Shown: positions 45,041-55,001 of the stretch, piece by piece
Numbering within the stretch: position 1 is the stretch's first letter
How the letters are laid out: the number at the start of each line of letters is the position of its first letter
DNA from: Simmondsia chinensis
Lineage: Eukaryota; Streptophyta; Magnoliopsida; Caryophyllales; Simmondsiaceae
DNA: 64,000 nucleotides
NCBI GenBank assembly: GCA_018398585.1
Contig: JAGTTD010000011.1
Location: 8,741,001-8,805,000 of the forward strand
Direction: 5' to 3'
Program-made: the position numbers and the translations under genes
Notes under the pieces: model-generated
What the model saw: the letters and a program-made list of their open reading frames with translations, nothing else
Database searches by the model: none
What the model was told of the DNA's origin: nothing

Positions 45041-45739
45041 TGTCACGACCCTAACTGTGACGAGATCAAGAAAGGCCAGCAACCGAGCCAAGACATTGTC
45101 CAGCAGGTGTCGAGGAGCCGAGCCCAGTAGTGTCAAGTCCATGTCCCTCAGCCGGTGGCTTGGTACCCGGTTGCCTAGCTCCAAAGACGTGCCTAGTGGG
45201 ACCCGCTTCTAGAAGATTCCCCAACCGAATTTCCAGCCTTTTACTTAGTTAGCTATTTCCCTCCAATATTTAAATAACTCCCTTTTCCCGCCAATATTTG
45301 AAGAGGTAGTTATTTCCCGCTCTTATTTGAATTCAAATAACTTTCCCGGCTTTATGTTTCCCGCCATTTTTGATGTATTTCGGTTATGGGAAGAGTTATG
45401 AGATATTCTAGGAAGTTCTAGATTGTTCTTTTAATTCTCTATAAATAGGAAGCATTAGCAATGTAATAAAGCATTCAATGAAATCAATTCAATCAATCAA
45501 AATATAAAGAATGGATGAACTCCATCTTTCTTTCTCATCTCAAGTATTCTTTCTATTTCTCTCTCTCACCTAAACTTCTAATTCTTTTTCTCATCCAAGT
45601 CTAAATTCTAACTCTTCCTCATCTAAAAATCTATCTCAATTTCTATATCTCATCTCAACTCTCCAAATTCTATGTTCCTCAATTCAATTCTTCAATTATT
45701 CACGTTCCTAATCCTATCACAAATTCAAGGATCGTGACA
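45041..45739 (+). repeat. Array B LTR3
   Basis: 699 bp, TGTCACGACCC to GATCGTGACA. The following PBS is the TGCTATC variant. Confidence 0.93.
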
Positions 45740-45911
45740 AGTGCTATCAGAGCCATCTTCGATTGGAGGCTCGTTATCAACCAAAAAAAAAAAAATATTT
45801 CCGCTGCACTCGTTTTTCATTCATCCTGAAATCAAGGATCTCACTAAAAAAAAAAAAATCAGAACCGAATCAGTTAGGTTGCTACGCAGACGACACCAGC
45901 AGTGGAATCAA

Positions 45912-46483
45912 ATGTCATTACTCAGCGATTAGCTATGCCTTGTGAAAAAATCACAATGGAATTACAAAAAATCACAATGAAATTAAACGAGATGGTAACA
46001 GCCATTAACTCCTTCGATAAGAGGTTGACGAATTACACGCACACCCAAGGAATTGATCCCGCAGACCATCGTAACATTAGTCATAAGATCGAGACTGTGG
46101 ATAAACCGGTTGAATCAACCGTTGTTGAGGAAACCGGAGGCTACCTGGTTGAGGACGTAGACATAATAATCATTGAGGAAACAATCGAGCCATTTTCGGA
46201 TGCAGCACCGAAACCTGAAGGACATCTGGACAGCCAAGAACTCAGCCTTGATCAACTGTTGTAGCCTCATGAATGGCCTGGTGATGTGAGAGAACACCCG
46301 GTGCAACCATTCCTTGAGGAATCACATGGAAGAGGGCTGTGTGCAGCAAAGGAAATGAACCACGACTTTAACTGGAAAACGAGAGTGCGGGAGCGCTTCC
46401 CACTGACTGGAATTGGCACTGAAAACGCAGCTCATCTAGACCTACCTTGTCCTGACTTGACCTCAAGAAAAGGTATCGGGTAG
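45912..46483 (+). pseudogene. Array B unit 3 protein gene (broken)
   Basis: Start MSLLS, then a one-base loss (CAGCGATTAGC against CAGCGGATTAGC) shifts the frame. The main body is open from about 45920 to 46264 (LAMPCEKITMELQ, VEDVDIIIIEETIEPFSD) and stops at 46262-46264 (TAG where units 1-2 read CAG). The C-terminal part 46286-46483 (RFPLTGIGTENAAHL, KGIG) is open again. Confidence 0.75.
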
Positions 46484-46640
46484 AACTCTTTGTGTACTTA
46501 AGTACTTAGTAGTTAATATGATGTAATAAAAAAAAAAAAAAAAAAATCTAAGTACTTAGAAAAAGATGCTAGTAGAACATGTACTGGGAAAATATATTGT
46601 AATAGCTAGAAATTTAATAACGTCCTTGAGGACAAGGACA

Positions 46641-47335
46641 ATGACCCTAAGTGTGACGAGATCAAGAAAGGCCAGCAACTGAGCCAAGACATTGTCCAGC
46701 AGGTGTCAAGGAGCCGAGCCTAGCAGTGTCAAGTCCATGTCCCTCAGCCGGTGGCTTGGTACCCGGTTGCCTAGCTCCAAAGACGCGCCTAGTGGGACCC
46801 GCTTCTAGAAGATTCCCCAACCGAATTTCCCTCCTTTTACTTAGTTAGCTATTTCCCTCCAATATTTGAATAACTCCCTTTTCCCTCCAATATTTGAATA
46901 GGTAGTTATTTCCCGCTCTTATTTGAATTCAAATAACTTTTCCGCCTTTATGTTTCCCGCCATTTTTGATGTATTTCGGTCATGGGAAGAGTTATGAGAT
47001 ATTCTAGGAAGTTCTAGATTGTTCTTTTAATTCTCTATAAATAGGAAGCATTAGCAATGTAATAAAGCATTCAATAAAATCAATTCAATCAATCAAAATG
47101 TAAAGAATGGATGAACCCCATCTTTCTTTCTCATCTCAAGTATTATTTCTATTTTTCTCTCTCACCTAAACTTCTAATTCTTTTTCTCATCCATGTCTAA
47201 ATTCTAACTCTTTCTCATCTAAAAATCTATCTCAATTTCTATATCTCATCTGAACTCTCCAAATTCTATGTTCCTCAATTCAATTCTTCAATTATTCACG
47301 TTCTGAATCCTATCACAAATTCAAGGATCGTGGCA
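46641..47335 (+). repeat. Array B LTR4 (terminal; 5' edge deleted)
   Basis: Lacks the polypurine tract and the first LTR bases: unit 3 runs from GACAAGGACA straight to ATGACCCTAAG, a loss of roughly 24 bp compared with the other junctions. The end reads GATCGTGGCA instead of GATCGTGACA and is followed by the TCTCC duplication. Confidence 0.88.
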
Positions 47336-47340
47336 TCTCC

Positions 47341-47421
47341 TTCCCTTCTCTTCTTCTCTAAACGCTCTTCTATCCTATACTTCCACAAGGTTAAGTTTCA
47401 AGTTTGATCTTGAACTTAACA
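47341..47421 (+). repeat. F 3' LTR, right part
   Basis: Continues the F LTR after array B (TCTTCTATCCTATACTTCCACAAGG-type sequence to ACTTAACA). It is followed by the AACCT duplication of F. Confidence 0.93.
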
Positions 47422-47426
47422 AACCT

Positions 47427-48495
47427 CTTCACCAGCCCCCAGGGTTGGTAATTCCAAGAAGAGGAGACGAATGTTGCTCCTCCAAATTTCCCAAATGTAG
47501 GAGAAGAAGAAGAAGAAGAACCCATCTCATAATTAGTGAGAAAAAGAACCAGGCTCCTTATAGCAGAGGAATTGGTCTTTCTTCAACGAGCATTCTCATT
47601 TATCTTTTGCTAAAGCAGCTTAACATGGCTTTCAATAGCCGCAGGAGGAGCTAACTCCATATATTGTGGAGACCCTAGATTTTGCATCACGAGAAACTGC
47701 ACCAAAGCCTTCTCAAGACACTAAATCAATAAGCCTAAGTGCTGGCGAAGAAGGAGACATGGTTACTTCAATTATGGAGCCAAATGTTAGTTATTCTCCT
47801 GAAGAGGTTTCTTCTCCAGTTACCTTACACCAGGGCCTTGTCTAAGCTCCTTTCCTTCTCACTGGAATCTTAGTCCCTGTTAAAGAGACCTTTGAAGGTA
47901 GAGTTTTATCTGACTTCTTACTCCTTGATGTCTTAAACCATGCTTGGTCCTAACATGTAAGTACTGTCCCCCAGGAACTTCCCTTAGAGAAGGCATAACA
48001 ACGGCTGAAGAGTCAACAGTAATCCCCTTGGTTGAGGGACCTGTTGATGCTCCAATGACGGATGTATCACCAATAACTTTTAGGGAAGCACTACCAGCAG
48101 CGACACCTTCCTTGCCTCAAACTATGGCCTTAGAGGCAAATGCATTCCATTTTAACCTTGGTTGCTTTCCAAAGTCAAAACTTTGCCTGATCTTGTTAAT
48201 CTTTTCGGGTTACTCCTGCCAAGTCGCACCCTCTCCAAAGATAGGGGAAATATCTTCTCCATTAGAGAATCATGGAGTGAGTGGTAGGCTGGCCTTTCAG
48301 CAACTTGTCCAAGAATCTCCCAAACTCCAACAGCTGAGGGAAATTACGCACTTCCCTGTTCTGACCCTGGCTGATGGGGTCATTATTGAGGATCCCATGT
48401 TCCTATTAAGATCTTTGAAGGAAGGTCCAAAGGTGGCTCCTTCCATTACAAGGGAACTTGAGGTCCTTGACGAGGTGCTCCTAAAGATCAACTAA
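47427..48495 (+). pseudogene. PMD-like gene, C-terminal part (after the F insertion)
   Basis: Picks up where 36383 stopped if F is removed. An acidic run with NVGEEEEEEP lies near 47490-47525, then EPNVSYSPEEVSSPV near 47780. A 183-codon frame from 47944 ends at 48495, rich in Pro, Ser and Thr, without a recognised domain (the first Met is not from an ATG-based comparison). Frames change several times. Low-complexity acidic C-termini are common behind PMD domains; the link is inferred from the nesting. The stretch 48496-48576 up to element C has nothing recognisable. Confidence 0.45.
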
Positions 48496-48576
48496 GAGGT
48501 CCCAATTCTCCAGTAGAGAAATTGGCGTTGCCAAGATGCCATCAGGAAACTAGGACATTTAGCTGGCCCGGGAGGC

Positions 48577-49345
48577 TGTCACGACCTTAGTCGTGACAAG
48601 GTCAAGAGAGGCTAGCAGCCAAGCCAAGACAGTGTCAAGATTCACTGTCGGGTCTGTATCATGGGTCGCATGTCATGGGCAGAAGTGGATGTCAAGGACC
48701 GGGGAGGTTCAGCAAAGGCCTTGTCTTAGATCGCAGCCAGGGCCTTGTCAGGGGCCCAGCCAGATCCGCGCCCGCGTATGCCAGGGCCGTGCCCAGCAAG
48801 GTCCAGGACCATGCCAATGTTGTCATGACACTGTCCAGCAGGGGTCAAGGGGCCACGCCAGGGCCGTGTCTCCCAGCAGGTGGTGCCGGTACCCGGTTGC
48901 CCAGCTTCCTAACGTGCCTAAAGTGGGCCCGGATTCTAGAATCTTCCCAACTACCTTTCCCACTCTTATTTGAATTCAAATACTTTCCCGCCATTTATTT
49001 GTATTTTTCAGATCTAGGATTAATTCTAGGAAGTTCTAGATTGTTCTTTTAATTCTCTACAAATAGGAAGCATTAGAAATGTACTCAATTGATCAATTCA
49101 ATGAAACCAATTAAAGAATGAATCAAATAATTCTTCTTCTCATCTCAAGTGTTCTTTTATTTCTCTCTCTCACCTAAACTCTATTTCTCTTCTCATCTAA
49201 GACCTATCTCAACTCTTTCTCTCATCTTAATTCTAATTCTATCTCTCATCTCAAACACTCTAAATTTTATCCTTCTCAACTCAATTCATCAATTCACGTT
49301 CCAAGTCCTATCCAAAATGGAGCCACGAAACCGAGGAACGTGACA
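48577..49345 (+). repeat. C 5' LTR
   Basis: 769 bp, TGTCACGACC to AACGTGACA. A CAGGGCC/GTGTCC-rich block (48700-48860) is GC-rich and lacks a counterpart in array B. A CT-rich tract covers about 49125-49290 with many TCTCT and TTCTC motifs. Confidence 0.9.
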
Positions 49346-49347
49346 AG

Positions 49348-49359
49348 TGGTATCAAAGC
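49348..49359 (+). promoter_or_regulatory. C primer-binding site
   Basis: TGGTATCAAAGC 2 nt after the LTR. Confidence 0.9.
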
Positions 49360-50872
49360 TATCTTCGATCAAGAGGCTCGTTATCAAAAAAAAAAAAAAA
49401 TTCCGCTGCAAGATTCAGAAAACTGTGGCTGAGCCAAGTCACTGAGCTAGTGATTGCAAACGAGGAACTGCGCAAACAAGAAGCCAGAATTATTTCAAGT
49501 AGTTGATTCGATTGAAGTTGAGCAAGATCTGGATATTGTTGCTGCTTTGTCCTCGCGGATTTGATCAAGAAGTTACCGCATAATGACTGAACAGAACTGA
49601 TTCGGTTTTGATCTGAATTTAGATCAGTTGTTTGAGCTGAATTCAGTCCAAGGTTGGTTGGAATATCAGAATTCAACAAGCAGCAGTGAAATTCCAAGGA
49701 GAGCAACAATTCTTGTTGATTTAGCTAGAGTTAATTGATACTACAGAGTGCTCGAGTAAATTGATTCAGATTGCAGATTAAAGAGAAGTGAACTTAGTTC
49801 GGATGTTGCTTCAGTCAGCTGTGCAAACACCATAGCTCCGGTCAGTTACTTCGAAGCTTGGCCTAAGCTGGAACTCATGATCTCTTGCAACAATTTGAGC
49901 TGCAACATTCAGTTGACCGGGCCACTAGCCTGATTAGAATCTAAGGTTCAGTGCAACAAGTCTGTGATTTAAGCTGCTGCAAAGATCAAGTGCTGATCAG
50001 ATTTAATAGATCAAGTTCAGTACAATAAATTGTGCAAACCATGCTTCGAATCTTGTAAAAGGGAGAGCAACAACAGAGTTAGTTGCTACTTGTATCAATC
50101 TGGAAATTGGAGGTACTACTGTACAAAACAAGACAAGTCGGATTCCGTTACTAGAAGACACACTCAACCTGTTCGAATTAAGGCCGGCTGAACTTAGCCC
50201 AGATCTGGAGCTGAAATTCTGTGATCTGAAAGTATTGGTAATGCAGAACAGATCAAGTCTGATCTGGTTCTGTTCGAGTTCCAGAAACGATCAGCCGAGG
50301 AGGACATTAGTTCGGGCTCGGGTGAGCACTTGCTCTGGGAACCGGAAGCTGTCAAGTAGTGAACTGCCGTGAGCCGGGTGCCTGCGCTGGGAGCCAGAGG
50401 CTGTCACACAGCAGCGTAGATTTGGATATGTTGAAATCTATCCGATATTATTATTACCAAAAAAAAAAAAAAATCTGTGTGAGCAACAATCCTTGTGAGT
50501 ACTTCATTGACAAATGCTTTGCATTTTGATCACCTAGAATTTACCGATTAATTAAGGATCAAAAGTGCTCAATGAGTAGAGTTGAAGATGAAGACAAAGA
50601 TTAGTAGTAGCAGCGCATCAAGGCTGTGAGCTTAACCGTGTGACGTAGGGAGCTATTCATCACTAAACTTGACCGATTGTGTGTGTCAAGGCCTAGCCGC
50701 GTGTGATCCACGCAGCGCAGCCGAGTGTGGAGGACAGCGTAGCAGTGGGTGAAGTGTCCAGCAGCAGATTCACTTCGCAAATCAGCTCAACGATTGCTAT
50801 AAGGCAATCTAAGGCTGAACTTGAGTGACTTTGTGTTTGGCTCTCTCATTCCAAGTCTTCCTCACTCTAACC
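49360..50872 (+). other. Long leader of element C
   Basis: About 1.5 kb without a supportable ORF. Repeated short words (GATCAAGT, GATTCAG, CTGCTGCAA) give it a low-complexity look. Part of it (50330-50430) contains a small duplication around GGGAACCGGAAGCTGTCA / GGGAGCCAGAGGCTGTCA. A packaging signal would be expected here, but none can be identified from sequence alone. Confidence 0.5.
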
Positions 50873-52138
50873 ATGGTTTGAAACTCAAGACAAAGAGTTC
50901 CGGTTGGCAAAATAGCAGCGAGAGTTGTTCAGGGAACTACACTCCTTGTCAAGATATGGGACCTCCTCTATCCTATCACTGAAGACGTACTCCACCAAGT
51001 CTTATCTCCGTACGGTTGCCTTGAAGAAATCTGCATCCACTCAACTACTTCTTTAGAGGTTGAAGCTCAAGTGACCTTCACTTCAACGAGGGACGCTAAA
51101 AATATATGGAAGAGGCTACACGGAAGAAACATCTACAACAATTATTGTGTGATGAACATCCAAGTCTCAACCGAAGGTCACCGTGGCCTTGAAACAAATG
51201 AAGATAGGGAAGGACTTGAGAAATGGTTGGAGGAGACCTCCGGTTCTCCAGTTCAACAGAGATTCGACTCAGTGGAGAAACAATTGGAGAGATTGGAAAT
51301 GATCTCGGAGAATCAGATTAAGATCAACAATAATCTGAAGTCTCCGATGGATTTCCAGGCTCGGATCACCAAGGGTCTAAGATTCACGTTGGAATCACTG
51401 AATGAAACGATGAGGAGATTCGCAATCAAATAGGGAGAGTTGCAAGCTACAATGGCCGTGATGACAAGGCAACTTGAATGCACTCAAAAAGTTGCAACCG
51501 AAGGGAATCAAGACAACACTCTTGATGATGAGGCTAAGACAATGAGTTCAAAATTAGAGGAAGAGGTTGACAATTCAGATTGTGATGTTGTTGAGGAAAA
51601 AATCAAAGACGACCTTGATATTGACATAATAACTATTGAAGACTTAGTGCCAGAAAATGCCGAGTATGAAGATGACCTTGATGGGGACATGGATGTTGAC
51701 ATCAAGGTAGTGGCTGTGGGCGAGATAGTGGCCGCACCGCAAGTAAGTGATGGTCCTCAGCAGGGCCTTAGCACCGCCGTGACTAGAACAAAGCCAACAA
51801 CGCAGCAATAGCATAGTGGTGCCCAATGCAAACATGCTTATGTTCAGCAGAAGCAACCAGTGCAGCGACTGAGACAGTTGGATAGCACTACCAAGACATC
51901 AACCCCCCAAAACAGTCAAGGTCCGCAACAAACGGAAGCAAGACCATGTCGAGACCATCGAAGAGGCTTCAAGAAAGAAGTCCAAGAATGGGTGCACTTC
52001 CCTCGTACAGGGATTGGCACATTCAAGAAGAAGGCACTAGCAAGGGTACACTTCGCTTAGACTGGGTTTGGCACAAGAAGTGCCACACACATCAACCTAC
52101 CTAGTTTCCACTTAATTATAAGGGAAGGGATTGGGTAG
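50873..52138 (+). pseudogene. C protein: single PTB-like RRM, coiled coil, acidic tail (422 codons, nonsense-decayed)
   Basis: One frame runs from ATG 50873 to TAG 52136-52138 with no frameshift but four internal stops (50879, 51431, 51809, 52058), so it was recently a ~420-residue protein. RRM about 50942-51171: VKIWDLLYPITEDVLHQVLS, PYGCLEEICI, then VTFTSTRDAKNIWKRLHGRN and a last strand VMNIQVS. The YPITEDVLHQV-SPYG helix and LHGRNIY segment follow the plant PTB-homologue RRM pattern closely; the aromatic RNP positions are weak, as is usual in PTB RRMs. Next comes a coiled coil (51270-51430: RFDSVEKQLERLEMISENQI), an acidic block (DDLDIDIITIED) and a C-terminus with HFPRTGIGT shared with array B. 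Confidence 0.8.
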
Positions 52139-52155
52139 GAAACAAATTGTATAGA

Positions 52156-52202
52156 AAGTACTTAGCAGTAGTAGAAATGATGTAATAGAACTAAGTACTT
52201 AG
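52156..52202 (+). promoter_or_regulatory. Paired AAGTACTT palindromes, element C
   Basis: AAGTACTTAG (52156-52165) and the perfect CTAAGTACTTAG (52191-52202), in the same place and spacing as in array B. Confidence 0.6.
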
Positions 52203-52263
52203 CATATGATACTAGTAGTACATGTATTGGGAAAATATATGTGTAATAGTTAGAAGTAATAAC

Positions 52264-52281
52264 GTCCTTGAGGACAAGGAC
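52264..52281 (+). promoter_or_regulatory. Pre-PPT stem-loop, element C
   Basis: GTCCTTG-AGGA-CAAGGAC, perfect 7-bp stem and 4-nt loop, 6 nt before the polypurine tract AAGGGGAAGGGAT (52288-52300). Confidence 0.7.
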
Positions 52282-52300
52282 AAATTGAAGGGGAAGGGAT

Positions 52301-52393
52301 TGTCATGACCCTAGCCGTGACAAGGTCAAGAGAGGCTAGCAGCCGAGCCAAGACAGTGTCAAGATTCACTGCCAGGTCCGTATCATGGGTCGC
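52301..52393 (+). repeat. C 3' LTR, truncated
   Basis: Begins TGTCATGACC directly after the polypurine tract and matches the first 93 bp of the 5' LTR up to CATGGGTCGC. Homology ends abruptly at 52393. Confidence 0.9.
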
Positions 52394-52675
52394 TAATGGT
52401 TAAGTCAATCGGGATGACCCCTTCAGATTTGGTGGTAGGTCGAGAAAAGCCATAGATTGCCACATTTGAAGTGATTAGGTCTTCTAGAGACTTACAAATG
52501 AGTCCTAACATATACAAAGGCAACATGTTGATAGCCGTGCCATTATCCTTCAAGACCCTATTTACCAAAATGCTATCAAATTTGGCCTTGACGTCTATTG
52601 GCTTGTTGTGTTTATTAGCGGTATTAGGCCCATCAAATATCATCTTCATTATGTCAGGTGGATCATGTTACGCTC
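52394..52675 (-). pseudogene. H protease segment
   Basis: Minus strand: DSILVNRVLKDNGTAINMLP, then LICKSLEDL and GVIPIDLTI. The DNGTAINMLP box is the aspartic-protease active site form (D-N/S-G) of plant gypsy elements. The segment continues right of D at 56077. Confidence 0.75.
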
Positions 52676-53291
52676 ATGATTGGATAATAAGCGTAAGCTA
52701 AGTAAATTTAGGATAGATTGAGAGTATGAGATGAGAAAGAAGTGAATTGAGATGAGAAATTAGAGAATTTAGAATTAGATGAGATAAGAAGGGAAAGGAG
52801 ATGAGAAATAGAGAGAGTTAGATGAGAGAGAGAAGGTTTGATCTCAAATTGAGATTGTGTTCATGAATTTGATTGAATGAATTCTGAATTATTACACCAC
52901 TACTTCTTATAGGCAAACTAAGCAAGCAAATACATTGAATCAAGACTCTAACTAACTAACCGACTCACATTAAAAATATCTAGGTCCAAGGAAATATCTA
53001 ACTAACTAAAATATCTACTAACTAACATTTGAGCTAATTAGGCGCCAAGCACAACAGACCAGCTGCAGCTACTGCAGGCTTACAATGCAGATGCTAAAGC
53101 ACTTATTACAACCATTACAATGCAACTAAAGAAAGCAATACCAAGCTATTACATCAATTACTAGGCTAACAACATCATAACAGCAACATAATAGCAATAA
53201 CAGCCCCAAAGTAGCCACCAGCAGCAGCACACCAGCACCAAACAGAACAATCAGCAACACTGCCCAATCCTTGAATTCTCGAATCATAACA
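52676..53291 (-). repeat. D 3' LTR
   Basis: TGTTACGCTC to GAATCATAACA. The minus strand has a CT-rich tract corresponding to 52720-52850. Confidence 0.92.
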
Positions 53292-55001
53292 TTCCCTTTC
53301 CCTTGAAAACATTCTTGTCCTCAAGAATGGAAGAGAGTTAAGACTTTGAAGATCATTTATTGATGTAGGAGAAAGCTTGAGTGTGCTGAATTGCCTAGCT
53401 AACAAGATCTGCAATGCAGCTGAAGAACACCTTGTTGAAGCAGATTTTGAAGTAATTCCAGCCCGAGGTCCTATTGCATTGCTTGCATCTAAAGAGGAGC
53501 ACTCATCCGGAGGTCTACCCAGATCAAACCACAACAGCTTGACACCAATTTTCAGCCCAAGGAATTCCCTATCGCAGCTGATGTAGCCCATCATCAATAG
53601 CCTACTACAAAAGCGTGCCGAAGACCACAAGAACAGTAGCTGCTGCCAAACATTCACAGCTTACATCCAGAATTTGTAATACTTGAACTCCTTTTTACTT
53701 AGCCCAAGCTCTTTTTTGCTGTTAGATGGCGTGAGGTGCACATTAATAGCTTGAGTCACATGTTCCAATTGTCTCAACTTCTTAAAGCCTTGGACTTCTT
53801 CACCCGGTTTAGGAGGAGGTTTTACACTCATGTTTGCACTTAGATAAACCTTCTCTCCACACAAAAGCACACCTTATTCTGCCTCAGATGATACCACAAC
53901 AGCAACATCTGGTTTCCCAACAGAATTTGATTGTCCTGCGGTGAAGACATTATGATTCTGGCTCAAACTCTAGTGATCAGTACCCTTCACGTTCTGATTC
54001 TGCAATCTGGCTTGCCATGGAGAAGTACTTAGTAGATTTGGTGATGTATTCATTGATGCCATATCAGCACCTTGTGAATTTCCAGTTGAGCTCATCGGTA
54101 CTGCAATGCTAACTTCTTGATTGCTTACCACTACTTCAACATGCTCAATTCTAGAATCACACCTACTCAAAAACTCCTTTGTCCTTGCTTTCTTCAACAT
54201 CCTTTTGATCCATGAGGATGCTCCAAGTCTTTCCACATACCAAAACACCATCCTCGTTTTCCCCACTTCAATATCCTCTAGCATATGTTGCTTTTCAAGG
54301 AATAACTTGTTTTTCTCAAGGAGTAAGAAGTTCGTAACGCTTCCTTTATAAGACACCAATGGCCTTTCCAATGATCTCAATCTTTTACTTGAGAAACACT
54401 TTTTTTGATTAAGGCAAACTTCCAAATTGATTTCAATCTTGTTCCGCAAAGTGAGCTTAAATCTCAACTTTCTAGTAGTTAGAATCTCAATGTATACTTG
54501 CAATTTCTTTGATGCATTTCCCATTGGCACAATGTTCTACTCAACTAATTGCACTGGCTCCATTTCAACCTGACTTGAATCTAATCCTACTACCACAGCT
54601 TCAAAAACTGGCTTCATAGAGCCTTTCAACAATTCTTCTGACTTGTGAGCTTCTTCATCGACTTTACCATGTCCAAAGCCAGCTCTAACAGCACAACCAT
54701 CTGTTTCTGTCTCCACTAAGTGCGATATATGGAGCAAATCAGTGGCTTTGTCTTCCATAGGCATAACCACATCTTTATCTAGCTCATTCTCTTAATTAAG
54801 CTTCTCCTTATTCCACTGATTCACAGGTAACAAAGGTCCTACACTGGAGGACACATTTTGTCTCCTGAATTGTACCTGCAATCTATCAAACATTTCATCC
54901 AACCGCTGCATTTGCTGCTTGCAATAATTGGCAATTATCTCCTCAAGCTCCGGTGATAGCTGGTTAGCACGACTAGATGTCATGTTCAATTTCATGTTCA
55001 C
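53175..55001 (-). pseudogene. D protein (609-codon frame with nonsense codons)
   Basis: All open pieces (55001-54792, 54770-54537, 54530-53970, 53870-53661, 53657-53175) fall in one frame by arithmetic, separated by stops, so a single long protein decayed mainly by nonsense changes. N-terminus: coiled-coil-like with LQVQFRRQNVSSSVGPLLPV, matching F gag (LQDQLNRQNVSSGVGILLLA). Middle: acidic region, then a ~110-residue domain (about 54460-54150) with IEINLEVCLNQKKCFSSKRL, LERPLVSYKGS and RMVFWYVERLGASSWIKRML, shared with element E and otherwise unknown to me. C-terminus: VKPPPKPGEEVQGFKKLRQL and VWQQLLFLWSS shared with array A. The reading ends past the polypurine tract inside the LTR. Confidence 0.75.
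53310..53329 (-). promoter_or_regulatory. Pre-PPT stem-loop, element D
   Basis: Minus strand CATTCTTG-AGGA-CAAGAATG, identical to array A: 8-bp perfect stem, just upstream of the polypurine tract. Confidence 0.7.

Larger units (their letters stand above)
41808..47335 (+). mobile_element. Array B: head-to-tail tandem of a second non-autonomous LTR element (4 LTRs, 3 internal regions)
   Basis: LTR starts are at 41808, 43433, 45041 and about 46641; the unit period is about 1.6 kb. The whole array is flanked by a perfect 5-bp duplication TCTCC (41803-41807 and 47336-47340), and no duplications occur between units. Internals (928, 919 and about 901 bp) start with a PBS and carry one 190-codon ORF and a conserved 3' region with AAGTACTT palindromes, a stem-loop and a polypurine tract. 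No pol. LTR termini TGTCACGA...TCGTGACA are an 8-bp inverted repeat. Architecture is the same as array A, but the family is different. Confidence 0.95.
36384..47421 (+). mobile_element. F: plus-strand chromovirus split by array B
   Basis: The 5' LTR is 36384-36775. The 3' LTR is in two parts, 41473-41807 and 47341-47421, separated by array B and its target duplication. The 5-bp target duplication AACCT is perfect (36379-36383 and 47422-47426). PBS at 36778 and polypurine tract AAGGGGAGGGGAT before 41473. Gag and pol are present but carry many stops. By sequence style it belongs to the same chromovirus group as G2 (shared MKKDV...CVQTCE-CQQTKS and FGPYKI...FHVSLLKK blocks). Removing array B gives an element of about 5.5 kb. 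Confidence 0.95.
48577..52393 (+). mobile_element. C: non-autonomous LTR element encoding a PTB-like RRM
   Basis: The 5' LTR is 48577-49345, then PBS, a 1.5-kb leader, one long coding frame (50873-52138), palindromes, stem-loop, polypurine tract and a 3' LTR cut after 93 bp at 52393. LTR and leader resemble array B (TGTCACGACC, GTGACA-AGTGGTATCAAAGC, ATCTTCGATC, AGGCTCGTTATCAA), so C and B belong to one clade. It has no pol. The right end joins directly to gypsy H sequence, so the remaining 3' LTR and the target duplication are deleted. Confidence 0.92.

Noticed and set aside
42886..46306. A 63-codon minus-strand ORF repeated in the array B units
   Set aside because: Antisense shadow of the 190-codon plus-strand ORF.
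50873..51430. The RRM region as a host PTB gene fragment next to a transposon
   Set aside because: It lies between the PBS/leader and PPT of element C in the same frame as the element's conserved C-terminus, and a second RRM occupies a comparable place in element E. Only one RRM is present and no intron-exon pattern of a host PTB gene is seen.
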